Of a DNA stretch of 64,000 nucleotides, positions 18,813 to 28,970 are shown in pieces. Every line of letters begins with the position of its first letter. Positions within the stretch are counted from its first letter, which is position 1. The DNA is from Ramlibacter sp. (GTDB taxonomy: Bacteria; Pseudomonadota; Gammaproteobacteria; Burkholderiales; Burkholderiaceae_C). The notes below the pieces were generated by a model. That model was given only the letters and a program-made list of their open reading frames with translations, was not told the DNA's origin and did not search any database. The DNA lies in the NCBI GenBank assembly GCA_030695945.1, contig JAUYOG010000019.1, positions 124,001 through 188,000 on the forward strand, in the 5' to 3' direction. Position numbers and translations under genes: made by a program.

Positions 18813-19550
18813 ATGAAACAAGCCGTCATTTTGTCCGCGATCGGAATCCTGGCTTCGCTCGCGACCGTGGCCGGCGCCGAGGAGCTCGGCCGCGTCGTTT
18901 CCAGCACCCCGGTGATCCAGCAAGTGGCCGTGCCGCGGCAGGTCTGCAGCCAGCAGCCGGTGGCGGTCCAACAGCCCAGCTCCGGCGGCGGCGCGGTCGT
19001 CGGCGCGATCGTCGGCGGGCTGCTGGGCAACACCATCGGCCATGGCATGGGCCGCGCCGCGGCAACCGGGGTGGGCATGGTGGCGGGCGCTGCGGTGGGC
19101 GACAGTATCGAAGGCCGCGGCAATTACGCGCAGGCCGCGCCGGTATGCAGCACCCAGACCTATTACGAGAACCGCACCGTCGGCTACAACGTGCAGTACG
19201 AGTACGCGGGCAGGCAATACAACGTCCAGTTGCCGTACGACCCGGGCTCGACCATCCGCCTGCAGCTCACGCCGGTCGGCGCTGGTGGGGCGGCCCCGGA
19301 CACCGCAGGCGCGCCCGCGACCGACCCCGGCGCGGCACCGCCCATGATCGTGGCGCCGCCCATGCGCACCGTCGGCCAGCCGGTGGCGCAAGTCATCGCC
19401 ATGCCCACGCCGATGGTGTACCCCGCCTACTACACCCCCTCGTACTACGGGCCCTATTACGGGGCGCCCGCGTTCTATCCGCCGATCGGCCTGTCGCTGA
19501 ACTTCGGCTTCTCGGGCGGGCACCGCCACGGCCATCGCCACTGGCGTTAG
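18813..19550 (+). CDS. Glycine-zipper 2TM domain envelope protein
   Basis: 245 residues with an AAGGAG site 6 bases before ATG 18813. A signal peptide ends near VAGAEE. A glycine-zipper region at about residues 58-95 (GGGAVVGAIVGGLLG, then GVGMVAGAAVG) can pack as two membrane helices. The C-terminal part is Pro/Tyr/Gly-rich and ends in a His-rich tail (GHRHGHRHWR). Function is unknown; relatives sit in the outer membrane or periplasm. The final His cluster could bind metal. Confidence 0.8.
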   Translation: MKQAVILSAIGILASLATVAGAEELGRVVSSTPVIQQVAVPRQVCSQQPVAVQQPSSGGGAVVGAIVGGLLGNTIGHGMGRAAATGVGMVAGAAVGDSIEGRGNYAQAAPVCSTQTYYENRTVGYNVQYEYAGRQYNVQLPYDPGSTIRLQLTPVGAGGAAPDTAGAPATDPGAAPPMIVAPPMRTVGQPVAQVIAMPTPMVYPAYYTPSYYGPYYGAPAFYPPIGLSLNFGFSGGHRHGHRHWR

Positions 19551-21308
<1,758 letters not shown>

Positions 21309-21328
21309 GACGCATCCCAACCTAGGGT

Positions 21329-21355
21329 AAAAGCGGTCCCCGGACCGCTTTTTCT
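21329..21355 (+). terminator. Rho-independent terminator of argG
   Basis: The stem AAAGCGGTCC/GGACCGCTTT with a two-base loop is followed by TTTCTTT, 20 bases past the argG stop. Confidence 0.85.
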
Positions 21356-21439
21356 TTGCGCCACGACAAAAACTTTCCGATTCGCGGGTGCTCGAATGCA
21401 CCCACGCCGGTCACTTGGCCGGTGTTCTGGAGGTGAACC

Positions 21440-21784
21440 ATGAAACATTGGCAAGACACCACCAACGCAGTCGTGGGTGGCTGGCTGATCGTGGCGCCCT
21501 TGGCGCTGGGCTTCCAAAGTGATTTGGTGGCCATGGCGAACACGGCGATCGTCGGGCTGCTGCTCCTGGCTGCCGCCCTGGGCGCGATTTTCGTTCCGCG
21601 CCCCTGGGAGGACTGGACGGAGACGGCACTGGGCCTCTGGCTGGCCGTATCGCCCTGGGTACTGGGATTCCAACCCCAGCTCGCGCGGGTGAACGCCGTC
21701 GTGATCGGCCTCGCCGTCCTGACCCTTGCGCTGTGGGCGCTGCAGGACTGGGGCGCCGGCGCGGGCGAGAAGACCGCGCACTGA
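21440..21784 (+). CDS. SPW repeat membrane protein, copy 1
   Basis: 114 residues with four hydrophobic helices. The SPW-type motif is seen as AVSPWVLGFQ and, degenerate, as IVAPLALGF. It begins MKHWQD, as does the next gene, and a GGAGG lies 8 bases upstream. SPW proteins are small inner-membrane proteins of unknown role. It is a tandem duplicate of the gene at 21887. Confidence 0.8.
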   Translation: MKHWQDTTNAVVGGWLIVAPLALGFQSDLVAMANTAIVGLLLLAAALGAIFVPRPWEDWTETALGLWLAVSPWVLGFQPQLARVNAVVIGLAVLTLALWALQDWGAGAGEKTAH

Positions 21785-21886
21785 CGAGCTGGCCGCGCAG
21801 CCTCGGGGTTCCAGCCGGAACAATTCACGCTTTTTGGCCTCTAAACCCTGCCGCCGAGCCCATTTTCGGCGGCAAGGAGCAAGGCC

Positions 21887-22258
21887 ATGAAGCAGATGAA
21901 GCATTGGCAAGACCCTGTGAATGCGCTGGTGGGCGTGTGGCTGATCCTCTCGCCGTGGGCGCTGGGCTTTCAAGGAGAAACGAATGCCCTGGCGAACGCG
22001 GTGATCGTCGGCGTGCTGCTCATCGCCGCCGCGCTCGGGGCGATCTTCGTTCCGCGTGCGTGGGAAGAGTGGACCGAGGGCGCGCTCGGCCTCTGGCTGG
22101 CCATTTCGCCCTGGGCGCTCGGCTTCGCCGGGCTCCAGAACGCGATGATCTCGACAGTGGCGAGCGGCATCGTCGTGATGGTGCTGGCCTTGTGGGTCCT
22201 CATGACCGACAAGGACTACGCAGGCTGGCTCGGCGACACCACGGCCACCCCGCGTTGA
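21887..22258 (+). CDS. SPW repeat membrane protein, copy 2
   Basis: 123 residues, paralogous to the previous gene: shared MKHWQD start, LGAIFVPR loop and LGLWLAxSPW second repeat. Both SPW motifs are intact (ILSPWALGF, AISPWALGF). Four membrane helices are predicted from hydrophobicity. An AAGGAGCAAGG site precedes the ATG. Function is unknown. Confidence 0.8.
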   Translation: MKQMKHWQDPVNALVGVWLILSPWALGFQGETNALANAVIVGVLLIAAALGAIFVPRAWEEWTEGALGLWLAISPWALGFAGLQNAMISTVASGIVVMVLALWVLMTDKDYAGWLGDTTATPR

Positions 22259-22267
22259 ACGACTCGG

Positions 22268-23308
22268 CTAGATGACGACCGGCTCGGGCTCGAGCCGGAT
22301 GCCGAAACGCTCGTACACGCTGGTCTGGATCGCCCGGGCCAGCGTCACCACTTCGCCGCCGGTGGCGCCACCGCGATTGACCAGCACCAGTGCCTGCTTC
22401 TCATAGACGCCGGCGTTGCCCACCGATTTGCCTTTCCAGCCGCAGGCGTCGATCAGCCAGCCGGCCGCGAGCTTCACGCTGCCGTCGGGCATGGGGTAGT
22501 GCACGATGTTCGGCTCCCGGGCGATGATGTCCAGGCACTGCTCGGGCGTCACCGTCGGGTTCTTGAAGAAACTGCCCGCGTTGCCGATGACGCGCGGGTC
22601 GGGCAGCTTGGCGCCGCGCACCGCGCACACCCAGTCGTAGATCTGCCGCGCCGAGGGCTGGGCGATCCCGCTCTCCTGGATCTTGCGCTGAAGGTCCAGG
22701 TAGCCCAGCTCCGGCTTCCAGGGCTTGGGCAGGCGGAAACGCACGCGCAGGATCAGCGCGCGGCCGTTCAGCCCGAAATCCCCTTCCTGGCCGGCCGTGT
22801 GCTTGAAGACCGAGTCGCGGTAGCCGAAGGCGCATTGCCCGGCGTCCAGCGTGAAGGTCTTGCCCGTGAACAGGTCGATCGCATCGAGCGACTCGAAGCG
22901 GTCCTGCAGTTCCACGCCGTAGGCACCCACGTTCTGCACCGGGGCGGCGCCCACGGTGCCGGGGATGAGGGCGAGGTTCTCCAACCCGGGGAAGCCCTGG
23001 TCGAGGGTCCAGGTGACGAAGTCGTGCCAGTTCTCGCCCGCGCCTGCTTCCACGACGGTGGCGCGCGGACCGTCCTCGACCAGCCGCCGCCCGGGCACCT
23101 CGACCTTGAGCACCAATGGCTTGACGTCGCCCGTGAGCACGATGTTGCTGCCGCCCCCCAGCACGAACTTGGGGATCGTGCCGTATTCGGGGTCGGCCAG
23201 CAGCTCCTGCACCTCCGCTTCCCCGCGTACGCGTACCAGGGCACGGGCCTTGGCGACGATGCCGAAGGTGTTGTGTGCCTGCAGGGGTACGTTTTGCTCC
23301 ACGATCAT
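22268..23308 (-). CDS. murB: UDP-N-acetylenolpyruvoylglucosamine reductase
   Basis: 346 residues, the type I (E. coli-like) length. FAD-binding motifs include NTFGI near the N-terminus and LGGGSNIVL at about residues 51-59. PVQNVGAYG and the catalytic-loop segment [10 protein letters not shown] are present. It reduces UDP-GlcNAc-enolpyruvate to UDP-MurNAc in peptidoglycan synthesis. It is divergent from yajQ with a 43-base gap. Confidence 0.96.
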   Translation of the reverse strand: MIVEQNVPLQAHNTFGIVAKARALVRVRGEAEVQELLADPEYGTIPKFVLGGGSNIVLTGDVKPLVLKVEVPGRRLVEDGPRATVVEAGAGENWHDFVTWTLDQGFPGLENLALIPGTVGAAPVQNVGAYGVELQDRFESLDAIDLFTGKTFTLDAGQCAFGYRDSVFKHTAGQEGDFGLNGRALILRVRFRLPKPWKPELGYLDLQRKIQESGIAQPSARQIYDWVCAVRGAKLPDPRVIGNAGSFFKNPTVTPEQCLDIIAREPNIVHYPMPDGSVKLAAGWLIDACGWKGKSVGNAGVYEKQALVLVNRGGATGGEVVTLARAIQTSVYERFGIRLEPEPVVI

Positions 23309-23351
23309 GGGAGAATTGTCGCATCAGGTCCAAGCGCAACGGGGGAGATAC

Positions 23352-23837
23352 ATGCCGACATTCGACACAGTCTGCGAACCGAACATGGTGGAGGTGAAAA
23401 ATGCCGTCGACAACGCGGCCAAGGAGATCGGCACGCGTTTCGATTTCAAGGGCACCTCCGCGGGCATCGAGCTGAAGGACAAGGAAATCACGATGTTCGG
23501 GGACGCCGAGTTCCAGCTCACCCAGGTCGAGGACATCCTGACCAACAAGCTGACCAAGCGCAGCGTCGACGTGCGCTTCCTGGACAAGGGCGACGTGCAG
23601 AAGATCGGCGGCGACAAGGTCAAGCAGGTGCTCAAGGTGCGCAACGGCATCGAGACCGAGCAGGCCAAGAAGATCACTCGCCTCATCAAGGACAGCAAGC
23701 TCAAGGTGCAGGCAGCGATCCAGGGCGACGCGGTGCGCATCACCGGCGCCAAGCGCGACGACTTGCAGGCCGCGATGGCGCTGATCCGCAAGGAGATCAC
23801 CGACGTCCCGCTCTCGTTCGACAATTTCCGGGACTAG
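23352..23837 (+). CDS. yajQ: YajQ family nucleotide-binding protein
   Basis: 161 residues from ATG 23352, with GGGGGAGA upstream. It begins [11 protein letters not shown] and ends PLSFDNFRD, both characteristic of the family. YajQ proteins bind cyclic di-GMP or nucleotides and affect transcription in some bacteria. The stop codon is followed directly by the ATG of the next frame, which lies in a dispersed repeat. Confidence 0.93.
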   Translation: MPTFDTVCEPNMVEVKNAVDNAAKEIGTRFDFKGTSAGIELKDKEITMFGDAEFQLTQVEDILTNKLTKRSVDVRFLDKGDVQKIGGDKVKQVLKVRNGIETEQAKKITRLIKDSKLKVQAAIQGDAVRITGAKRDDLQAAMALIRKEITDVPLSFDNFRD

Positions 23838-23925
23838 ATGGCTCCCCCCCGAAGCGGCCTGCGGCCGCCTCCCCCCCAGGGGGGCGTTACCAGCGGCCCG
23901 GCGAAGCCGGTTCCGCGGTCGCTCA
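23838..23925. repeat. Palindromic dispersed repeat family A, copy 1
   Basis: About 85 bases, 74 of 83 compared positions identical to the copy at 51672-51755. It holds three hairpins: GCGGC/GCCGC, CCCCCC/GGGGGG and CCGGC/GCCGG. Changes in the first two are compensatory between copies. It overlaps the 5' end of the following reading frame. Confidence 0.8.
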
Positions 23926-24566
23926 CGAAGTTGATGCTGGCTGTCGCCGCATCAATGGCTGTCGGAGGGGCGCTGGCGCAATCGGTGGCGCTGCAAGGCA
24001 TGCTGGGTTCGAAGGCGCTGCTGATCGTGGACGGGACGGCGCCCAAGACGGTGGCGCCCGGCGAAACGCACCAGGGCGTCAAGGTGGTTTCCACCTCGGG
24101 CGACCAGGCCGTGGTGGAGTTCGCGGGCCGGCGGCACGTGCTGCGCGTGGGTGAAGCGCCGGCCAGCGTGGGTAGCAAGGGCGGCGGCCAATCGCGCGGC
24201 AGCCGCATCGTGCTCACCGCGGGCACCGGCGGCCATTTCATGGTCCAGGGCGCGATCAACGGCCAGGCCGTCAACTTCATGGTCGACACGGGCGCCACGT
24301 CGATCGCCATGGGGGTGCCGGATGCCCAGCGCATCGGCCTGGACTACAAGGCCGGCCAGCTGGGCCAGGGCCGCACCGCCAACGGCACCGTGCCGGTGTG
24401 GCACGTCAAGCTGGCCTCCGTGCGGATCGGCGACGTGGAGGTCTACGACGTGGACGCGTCAGTCCTGCCGGCGGCCATGCACCATGTCCTGCTGGGCAAC
24501 AGCTTCCTCACGCGCTTCCAGATGAAGCGCGAGAACGACCAGATGGTCCTCGAGCGCCGGTACTAG
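23838..24566 (+). CDS. Retropepsin-like aspartic protease (clan AA, TIGR02281 type)
   Basis: Up to 242 residues. The first 31 codons are encoded by dispersed repeat A, so ATG 23934 (MLAVAASMAVGGALAQ, a signal peptide) may be the true start; the ATG at 23838 follows the yajQ stop directly. The catalytic motif NFMVDTGATS is at about residues 150-159, with a single Asp as in dimeric retropepsins. The later LLGNSFLTRF matches the family C-terminal motif. It is probably a periplasmic peptidase. Confidence 0.85.
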   Translation: MAPPRSGLRPPPPQGGVTSGPAKPVPRSLTKLMLAVAASMAVGGALAQSVALQGMLGSKALLIVDGTAPKTVAPGETHQGVKVVSTSGDQAVVEFAGRRHVLRVGEAPASVGSKGGGQSRGSRIVLTAGTGGHFMVQGAINGQAVNFMVDTGATSIAMGVPDAQRIGLDYKAGQLGQGRTANGTVPVWHVKLASVRIGDVEVYDVDASVLPAAMHHVLLGNSFLTRFQMKRENDQMVLERRY

Positions 24567-24571
24567 CGCGC

Positions 24572-26185
24572 ATGCCGGAACCCATCGAAGAAACCGCGGC
24601 CGCCGTACGCCCTTCCGACGAATCGCTTTCGGCATTCGCGCCCCTGCGCCTGCCGGTGTTCCGCATGCTGTGGCTGACCTGGATAGCCGCCAACACGACC
24701 ATGTGGATGAACGACGTCGCGGCGGCGTGGCTCATGACCTCGATCGCGCCGACGCCGCTATGGGTGGCGCTGGTGCAGTCCGCCGGGACGCTGCCCGTCT
24801 TCCTCCTGGGCCTGCCCAGCGGCGCCCTGGCGGACATCCTCGACCGTCGGCGCTATTTCATGATGACGCAGTTCTGGGTGGCGGGCACCGCCACCATCAT
24901 CTGCGTGACGGTGATGATGGGCTGGATGACGGCACCGCTGCTGCTGGCACTGACATTCGCCAACGGCATCGGCCTGGCCATGCGCTGGCCGGTGTTCGCC
25001 GCCATCGTGCCCGAGCTGGTGCCGCGGCCGCAGCTGCCGGCGGCGCTGGCGCTCAACGGCGTCGCGATGAACGCGTCGCGCATCGTCGGCCCCCTGGTGG
25101 CCGGCGCGATCATCGCCGGCGCGGGCAGCGCCTGGGTGTTCGTGCTCAACGCGGTGCTTTCGCTGGCGGCGGGCTTCACCATCATGCGCTGGCGCCGCGT
25201 GCACAAGGAAAGCCCCCTGGGCCGCGAGCGGCTCGCCAGCGCGATGCGCGTGGGCGTCCAGTTCGTGTGGCAGTCCCGCCGCATGCGCGCGGTGCTGCTG
25301 CGCATCTCGCTGTTCTTCCTGCACTCCACCGCCCTGCTCGCGCTGCTGCCGTTGGTCGCGCGCGGCCTGCCCGGCGGCGCGGCCGGCACGTTCACGGTGC
25401 TGCTGGCGTCGATGGGCGCGGGGGCGATCGTCGCCGCGCTGTCGATGCCGCGCATCCGCAGGCTGCTGCCGATGCAGACGCTGCTGTTCACCGGCACGGC
25501 CCTGACATCCGCGGCGACTCTGGTGGTGGCCTTCGCGCCGGGCATCCATTTCGCGGTGCCGGCGATGGTGGTCGCCGGCGTCGCCTGGATCACTGTTGCC
25601 AACTCGCTCACGGTCTCCGCGCAGATGGCCCTGCCCGACTGGGTCCGCGCACGCGGCATGTCGATCTACCAGATGGCGCTGATGGGCTCGACCGCGGCCG
25701 GCGCCGCGCTGTGGGGCCAGATCGCCAACCTGACCAACATCCACGAGAGCCTGGCGATTGCGTCCGTGTCCGGCGTCGTGCTCATGGCGGTCGCGCAGCG
25801 CCTCGTCGTGGACCGCGGCATCGAGGAGGACCTGACGCCCTCGCGCGTGTTCAAGGTCCCGCACGCGGAGGCGCCGCCGCAATCCGGCCGCATCCAGGTG
25901 AACATCGAATACCGCATCGACCCGGCGCGGGCCGATGAGTTCATGGCGCTCATGCAGGAGAGCCGGCGCAGCCGGATGCGGCAGGGAGCGCTGGACTGGC
26001 AGGTGCTGCGCGACCTGTACGACCCCGGCCGCTACGTCGAGCAGATCACCGATGAGTCGTGGACCGAGCACTTGCGCCGCTTCGACCGCGTCACGGCCGC
26101 GGACGTAAAGCTGCGCGACCGCAAGCTGGCCTTCCACATCGGCGCCGAGCCGCCGCTGGTCACACGCCTGCTCATCGAGAGGTAG
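24572..26185 (+). CDS. MFS transporter (MFS_3/EntS-like) with C-terminal ABM-like domain
   Basis: 537 residues from ATG 24572, 5 bases after the protease gene. The first ~420 residues are an MFS carrier with about 12 helices and a GLPSGALADILDRRR loop between helices 2 and 3. A soluble tail of about 100 residues (IQVNIEYRIDPARADEFMALM, WQVLRDLYDPGRYVEQI) looks like an antibiotic biosynthesis monooxygenase dimer fold. Relatives export siderophores or other small molecules. The substrate is unknown. Confidence 0.82.
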   Translation: MPEPIEETAAAVRPSDESLSAFAPLRLPVFRMLWLTWIAANTTMWMNDVAAAWLMTSIAPTPLWVALVQSAGTLPVFLLGLPSGALADILDRRRYFMMTQFWVAGTATIICVTVMMGWMTAPLLLALTFANGIGLAMRWPVFAAIVPELVPRPQLPAALALNGVAMNASRIVGPLVAGAIIAGAGSAWVFVLNAVLSLAAGFTIMRWRRVHKESPLGRERLASAMRVGVQFVWQSRRMRAVLLRISLFFLHSTALLALLPLVARGLPGGAAGTFTVLLASMGAGAIVAALSMPRIRRLLPMQTLLFTGTALTSAATLVVAFAPGIHFAVPAMVVAGVAWITVANSLTVSAQMALPDWVRARGMSIYQMALMGSTAAGAALWGQIANLTNIHESLAIASVSGVVLMAVAQRLVVDRGIEEDLTPSRVFKVPHAEAPPQSGRIQVNIEYRIDPARADEFMALMQESRRSRMRQGALDWQVLRDLYDPGRYVEQITDESWTEHLRRFDRVTAADVKLRDRKLAFHIGAEPPLVTRLLIER

Positions 26186-26340
26186 CCGGACGGCCCCGCG
26201 ATGGGGCTCGCCCGTACAGGCGTTGGGGCGTCATTCCTACAGCCGCGTTGCCCCCGCGCAGCAAGAATTCCCTCAGCGCAAACCCTTGGCCGGAAAGGCC
26301 GCCGGGCGCAGCGCGGATCCTCATCAACAGGGAGCATCAC

Positions 26341-26643
26341 ATGCAAAAGACCATTCTGGCCGCGGCCATCGTTTCGTTCGGCGTCCTGGGCTTGACCGCC
26401 TGCGACGTGAAGAAGACCCAGGAGGGCAACGTTTCCGTACCCAAGTACGAAGTCGAGAAGACCAAGCAGGGCGACGTGACGCTTCCGAAGTACGACGTGA
26501 CGACGCCGGACGTGAAGGTCGGGTCGGCCGAGAAGAACGTCACCGTTCCCACCGTCAAAACCGAGGAGCGCACGATCAACGTCCCCACCGTGGACGTGAC
26601 GACCGGCAAGGAAAAGGCGGCCGCCGCCAGCGCGACGAAGTAG
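26341..26643 (+). CDS. Small lipoprotein with four internal repeats
   Basis: 100 residues. A signal peptide with lipobox LTAC puts Cys21 at the mature N-terminus. The mature part has four related strands: NVSVPKYEV, DVTLPKYDV, NVTVPTVKT and INVPTVDV. It is Lys/Thr/Val-rich and probably beta-structured. A GGGAG site precedes the ATG. I recognise no characterised family; it should be attached to the outer or inner membrane on the periplasmic side. Confidence 0.75.
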   Translation: MQKTILAAAIVSFGVLGLTACDVKKTQEGNVSVPKYEVEKTKQGDVTLPKYDVTTPDVKVGSAEKNVTVPTVKTEERTINVPTVDVTTGKEKAAAASATK

Positions 26644-26656
26644 GCGCCGAATAAGG

Positions 26657-27286
26657 CTAGGCCTTCTTGGCGCCGAGACGTGACTCGGTGCCCTTCAGCA
26701 GCCGCGTGATGTTCTCGCGGTGCCGGTAAGCCAGCAGCATCGCCATCGCGGCCAACGCGACGGCGACGCCTGCTTCGGCATACCATGCGACACGATTGCC
26801 CAGCAGGTAATACACCGGCGCGAAGACCGCCGCGACGAGTGACGCCAGCGACGAATAGCGGAAGAAGAACGCGATGATCAGCCAGGTCGCGGCGGTCCCG
26901 ATCCCCAGGATCCAGTGGATGCCGAACACGACGCCGATGAAGGTGGCAACGCCCTTGCCGCCCTGGAACCTGAAGAAGACCGGCCACAGGTGCCCGAGGA
27001 AAGCCGCGAGCCCGACCAGCGCCATGGTGCCGTCGCCCAGGCCGTAGGGCTTGCCCCAGAACTTCACGGCCAGCACCGGCAGCAGCCCCTTGAGCGCGTC
27101 GAGCAGCAGCGTGACGATGGCAGCCGCCTTGCTGCCCGAACGCAGCACGTTCGTGGCCCCGGGATTCTTGCTGCCGAACGTCCGCGGATCCTTCAGGCCC
27201 ATGACCCGGCTGACGATGACGGCGAACGATAGCGAGCCGATCAGGTAGGCCGCGAGGGTGGCCAGGAGGGGGGCGAGCGTTTGCAT
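26657..27286 (-). CDS. plsY: Acyl-phosphate:glycerol-3-phosphate acyltransferase
   Basis: 209 residues with five membrane segments. Family motifs are [12 protein letters not shown] at about residues 38-49, KG near residue 65 and FQGGKGVAT at about 108. PlsY makes lysophosphatidate from acyl-phosphate and glycerol-3-phosphate at the inner membrane. It is convergent with the small lipoprotein gene. Confidence 0.95.
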   Translation of the reverse strand: MQTLAPLLATLAAYLIGSLSFAVIVSRVMGLKDPRTFGSKNPGATNVLRSGSKAAAIVTLLLDALKGLLPVLAVKFWGKPYGLGDGTMALVGLAAFLGHLWPVFFRFQGGKGVATFIGVVFGIHWILGIGTAATWLIIAFFFRYSSLASLVAAVFAPVYYLLGNRVAWYAEAGVAVALAAMAMLLAYRHRENITRLLKGTESRLGAKKA

Positions 27287-27313
27287 GGCCCCGCTATTCT
27301 GCCAGTGCGCAGT

Positions 27314-27784
27314 TCACCGCCTTCGCATCGACAGCTCCACGCAGACCCGGGGCTCTATGCCGACCAGGTAGCCGCGACGGCCGCCGTTGATGGCGATGCG
27401 GGGCAGCGACAGGATTGTCTGCTCGATGTAGACGGGCATCGGCTTGCGCGTGCCGAACGGCGAGGTGCCGCCCACCAGGTAGCCGCTGTGGCGATTGGCG
27501 ACCTCCGGCTTGCAGGGCTCGACCGACTTGGCGCCGATCTGGCGCGCGAGGTTCTTGGTGGACACCTTGCGGTTGCCGTGCATCAGCACGATGAGCGGCC
27601 GGGCTTTTTCGTCCTCCATCACGAGCGTCTTGACGACGGTGAACGGATCGAAGCCCAGCACCTGCGCGCTGTGCTGCGCGCCGCCGTGCTCCAGGTACTC
27701 GTAGGGATGTTCGGTGAACGCCACCTTGTTCGCCTTGAGGAAGGCGGTGGCGGGGGTTTCGCTGATGTGCTCTTTCCTGGCCAT
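27314..27784 (-). CDS. ybaK: YbaK/EbsC aminoacyl-tRNA deacylase
   Basis: 156 residues from the ATG at 27784 (MARKEHI). The open frame continues far upstream but runs through the next gene in another frame. Motifs GNRKVSTKNLAR and VGGTSPFGTRKPMPVY identify the YbaK family, which hydrolyses mischarged Cys-tRNA-Pro. It follows the aldo/keto reductase gene by 5 bases. Confidence 0.93.
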   Translation of the reverse strand: MARKEHISETPATAFLKANKVAFTEHPYEYLEHGGAQHSAQVLGFDPFTVVKTLVMEDEKARPLIVLMHGNRKVSTKNLARQIGAKSVEPCKPEVANRHSGYLVGGTSPFGTRKPMPVYIEQTILSLPRIAINGGRRGYLVGIEPRVCVELSMRRR

Positions 27785-27789
27785 GGCCC

Positions 27790-28851
27790 TCAGATCGCCG
27801 GATCCCGGATCTCCCACCGGACCCGGTCGATCTCCGCCAGCAGCTCGGGCGAGAGCCGGGTGCCCCAGGCGTCGAGGTCCTCGTCGAGCTGCCCGACCGT
27901 GGTGACGCCGATGATCGTGCTGGCCACCTGCCATTTGGTGTAGCACCACGCCAGCGCCATGCGGGTGGGCGTCATCCCGTGGGCGCGTGCCAACGCGTTG
28001 TAGCGGCGCGCGGCGGCCACCGCCTCGGGACGGCCCCAGCGCTGCTTGCGAACTGTCTCGTACCGGCCGATGCGCGCGTCGCGCGGCGTCCCCGGGCCGT
28101 CGATGCCCGATTCGTCGTACTTGCCGGTCAGCAGGCCGAACCCCAACGGCGAATAGGGAATGAGCGAGACGCCGAGCCGGTGCATGGTTTCGTCCAGGCC
28201 GTTCTCCAGCCCGCGGCTGAGCAGGTTGTACACGTTCTGCACGGTGGCGATGCGCGGCAGGCCGTGCTCCTCGGCGAGCCGGACGAATTCGTGCACACCG
28301 TACGGCGTCTCGTTGGACAGGCCGATGTGGCGCACCTTGCCCTGCTTCACCAGGCCGGCCAGCGCTTCCAGCTGCTCGCGCAACGAGGTCTGCGAGCGCT
28401 CCTTCGCGGGCTCGTAGTACAGCTGGCCGAACACCGGCACGTTTCGCTCGGGCCAATGGATCTGGTAGAGATCGATCACGTCGGTCTTCAGGCGCCGCAG
28501 CGACCCTTCGCAAGACGTGACGATGTCCTGGGCCGTCAGGCCCCCGCTCTCGCGCACCCAGGGCATGCCGCGCGAAGGGCCTGCCACCTTGGTGGCCAGC
28601 ACGAGCTTGCCGCGCGCGCCGGGGTTCTTCGCGAACCAGTTGCCGATGATGGTTTCCGTCGCGCCGAAGGTTTCGGCACGGGCAGGCACGGCGTACATCT
28701 CGGCCGTGTCGATGAAATCCACCCCCCGCTCGAGCGAGCGGTCGAGGATGGCGTGGGAAGTGGGCTCGTCGACCTGCTCGCCGAAAGTCATCGTGCCCAG
28801 GCAGATGGGCGTGACGTGCAGGTCGCTTTGGCCGAGTTGGACTTTTTGCAT
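27790..28851 (-). CDS. Aldo/keto reductase (Tas-like)
   Basis: 353 residues. The NADP-dependent fold shows LGTMTFGEQ near the start, FIDTAEMYAVP with the catalytic Asp and Tyr at about residues 51-58, a Lys in LVLATKVAG, and IHWPERN with the catalytic His. The length and the insert after the Tyr match the Tas subgroup. The physiological substrate is unknown. It is probably co-transcribed with ybaK. Confidence 0.92.
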   Translation of the reverse strand: MQKVQLGQSDLHVTPICLGTMTFGEQVDEPTSHAILDRSLERGVDFIDTAEMYAVPARAETFGATETIIGNWFAKNPGARGKLVLATKVAGPSRGMPWVRESGGLTAQDIVTSCEGSLRRLKTDVIDLYQIHWPERNVPVFGQLYYEPAKERSQTSLREQLEALAGLVKQGKVRHIGLSNETPYGVHEFVRLAEEHGLPRIATVQNVYNLLSRGLENGLDETMHRLGVSLIPYSPLGFGLLTGKYDESGIDGPGTPRDARIGRYETVRKQRWGRPEAVAAARRYNALARAHGMTPTRMALAWCYTKWQVASTIIGVTTVGQLDEDLDAWGTRLSPELLAEIDRVRWEIRDPAI

Positions 28852-28970
28852 GGAAAGAGGACGACTGGGACAGGACGGACTGCGCAGAATAATCGATTGT
28901 CACATTTCGCGTGCACGAAGCATCCAACGACTTGACGCCGCGGCAATTCGCGGAACCAAGGAGTACGCAC

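Noticed and set aside
24398-24571. Earlier start for the MFS gene
   Set aside because: It would overlap the protease gene and adds no membrane or signal feature.
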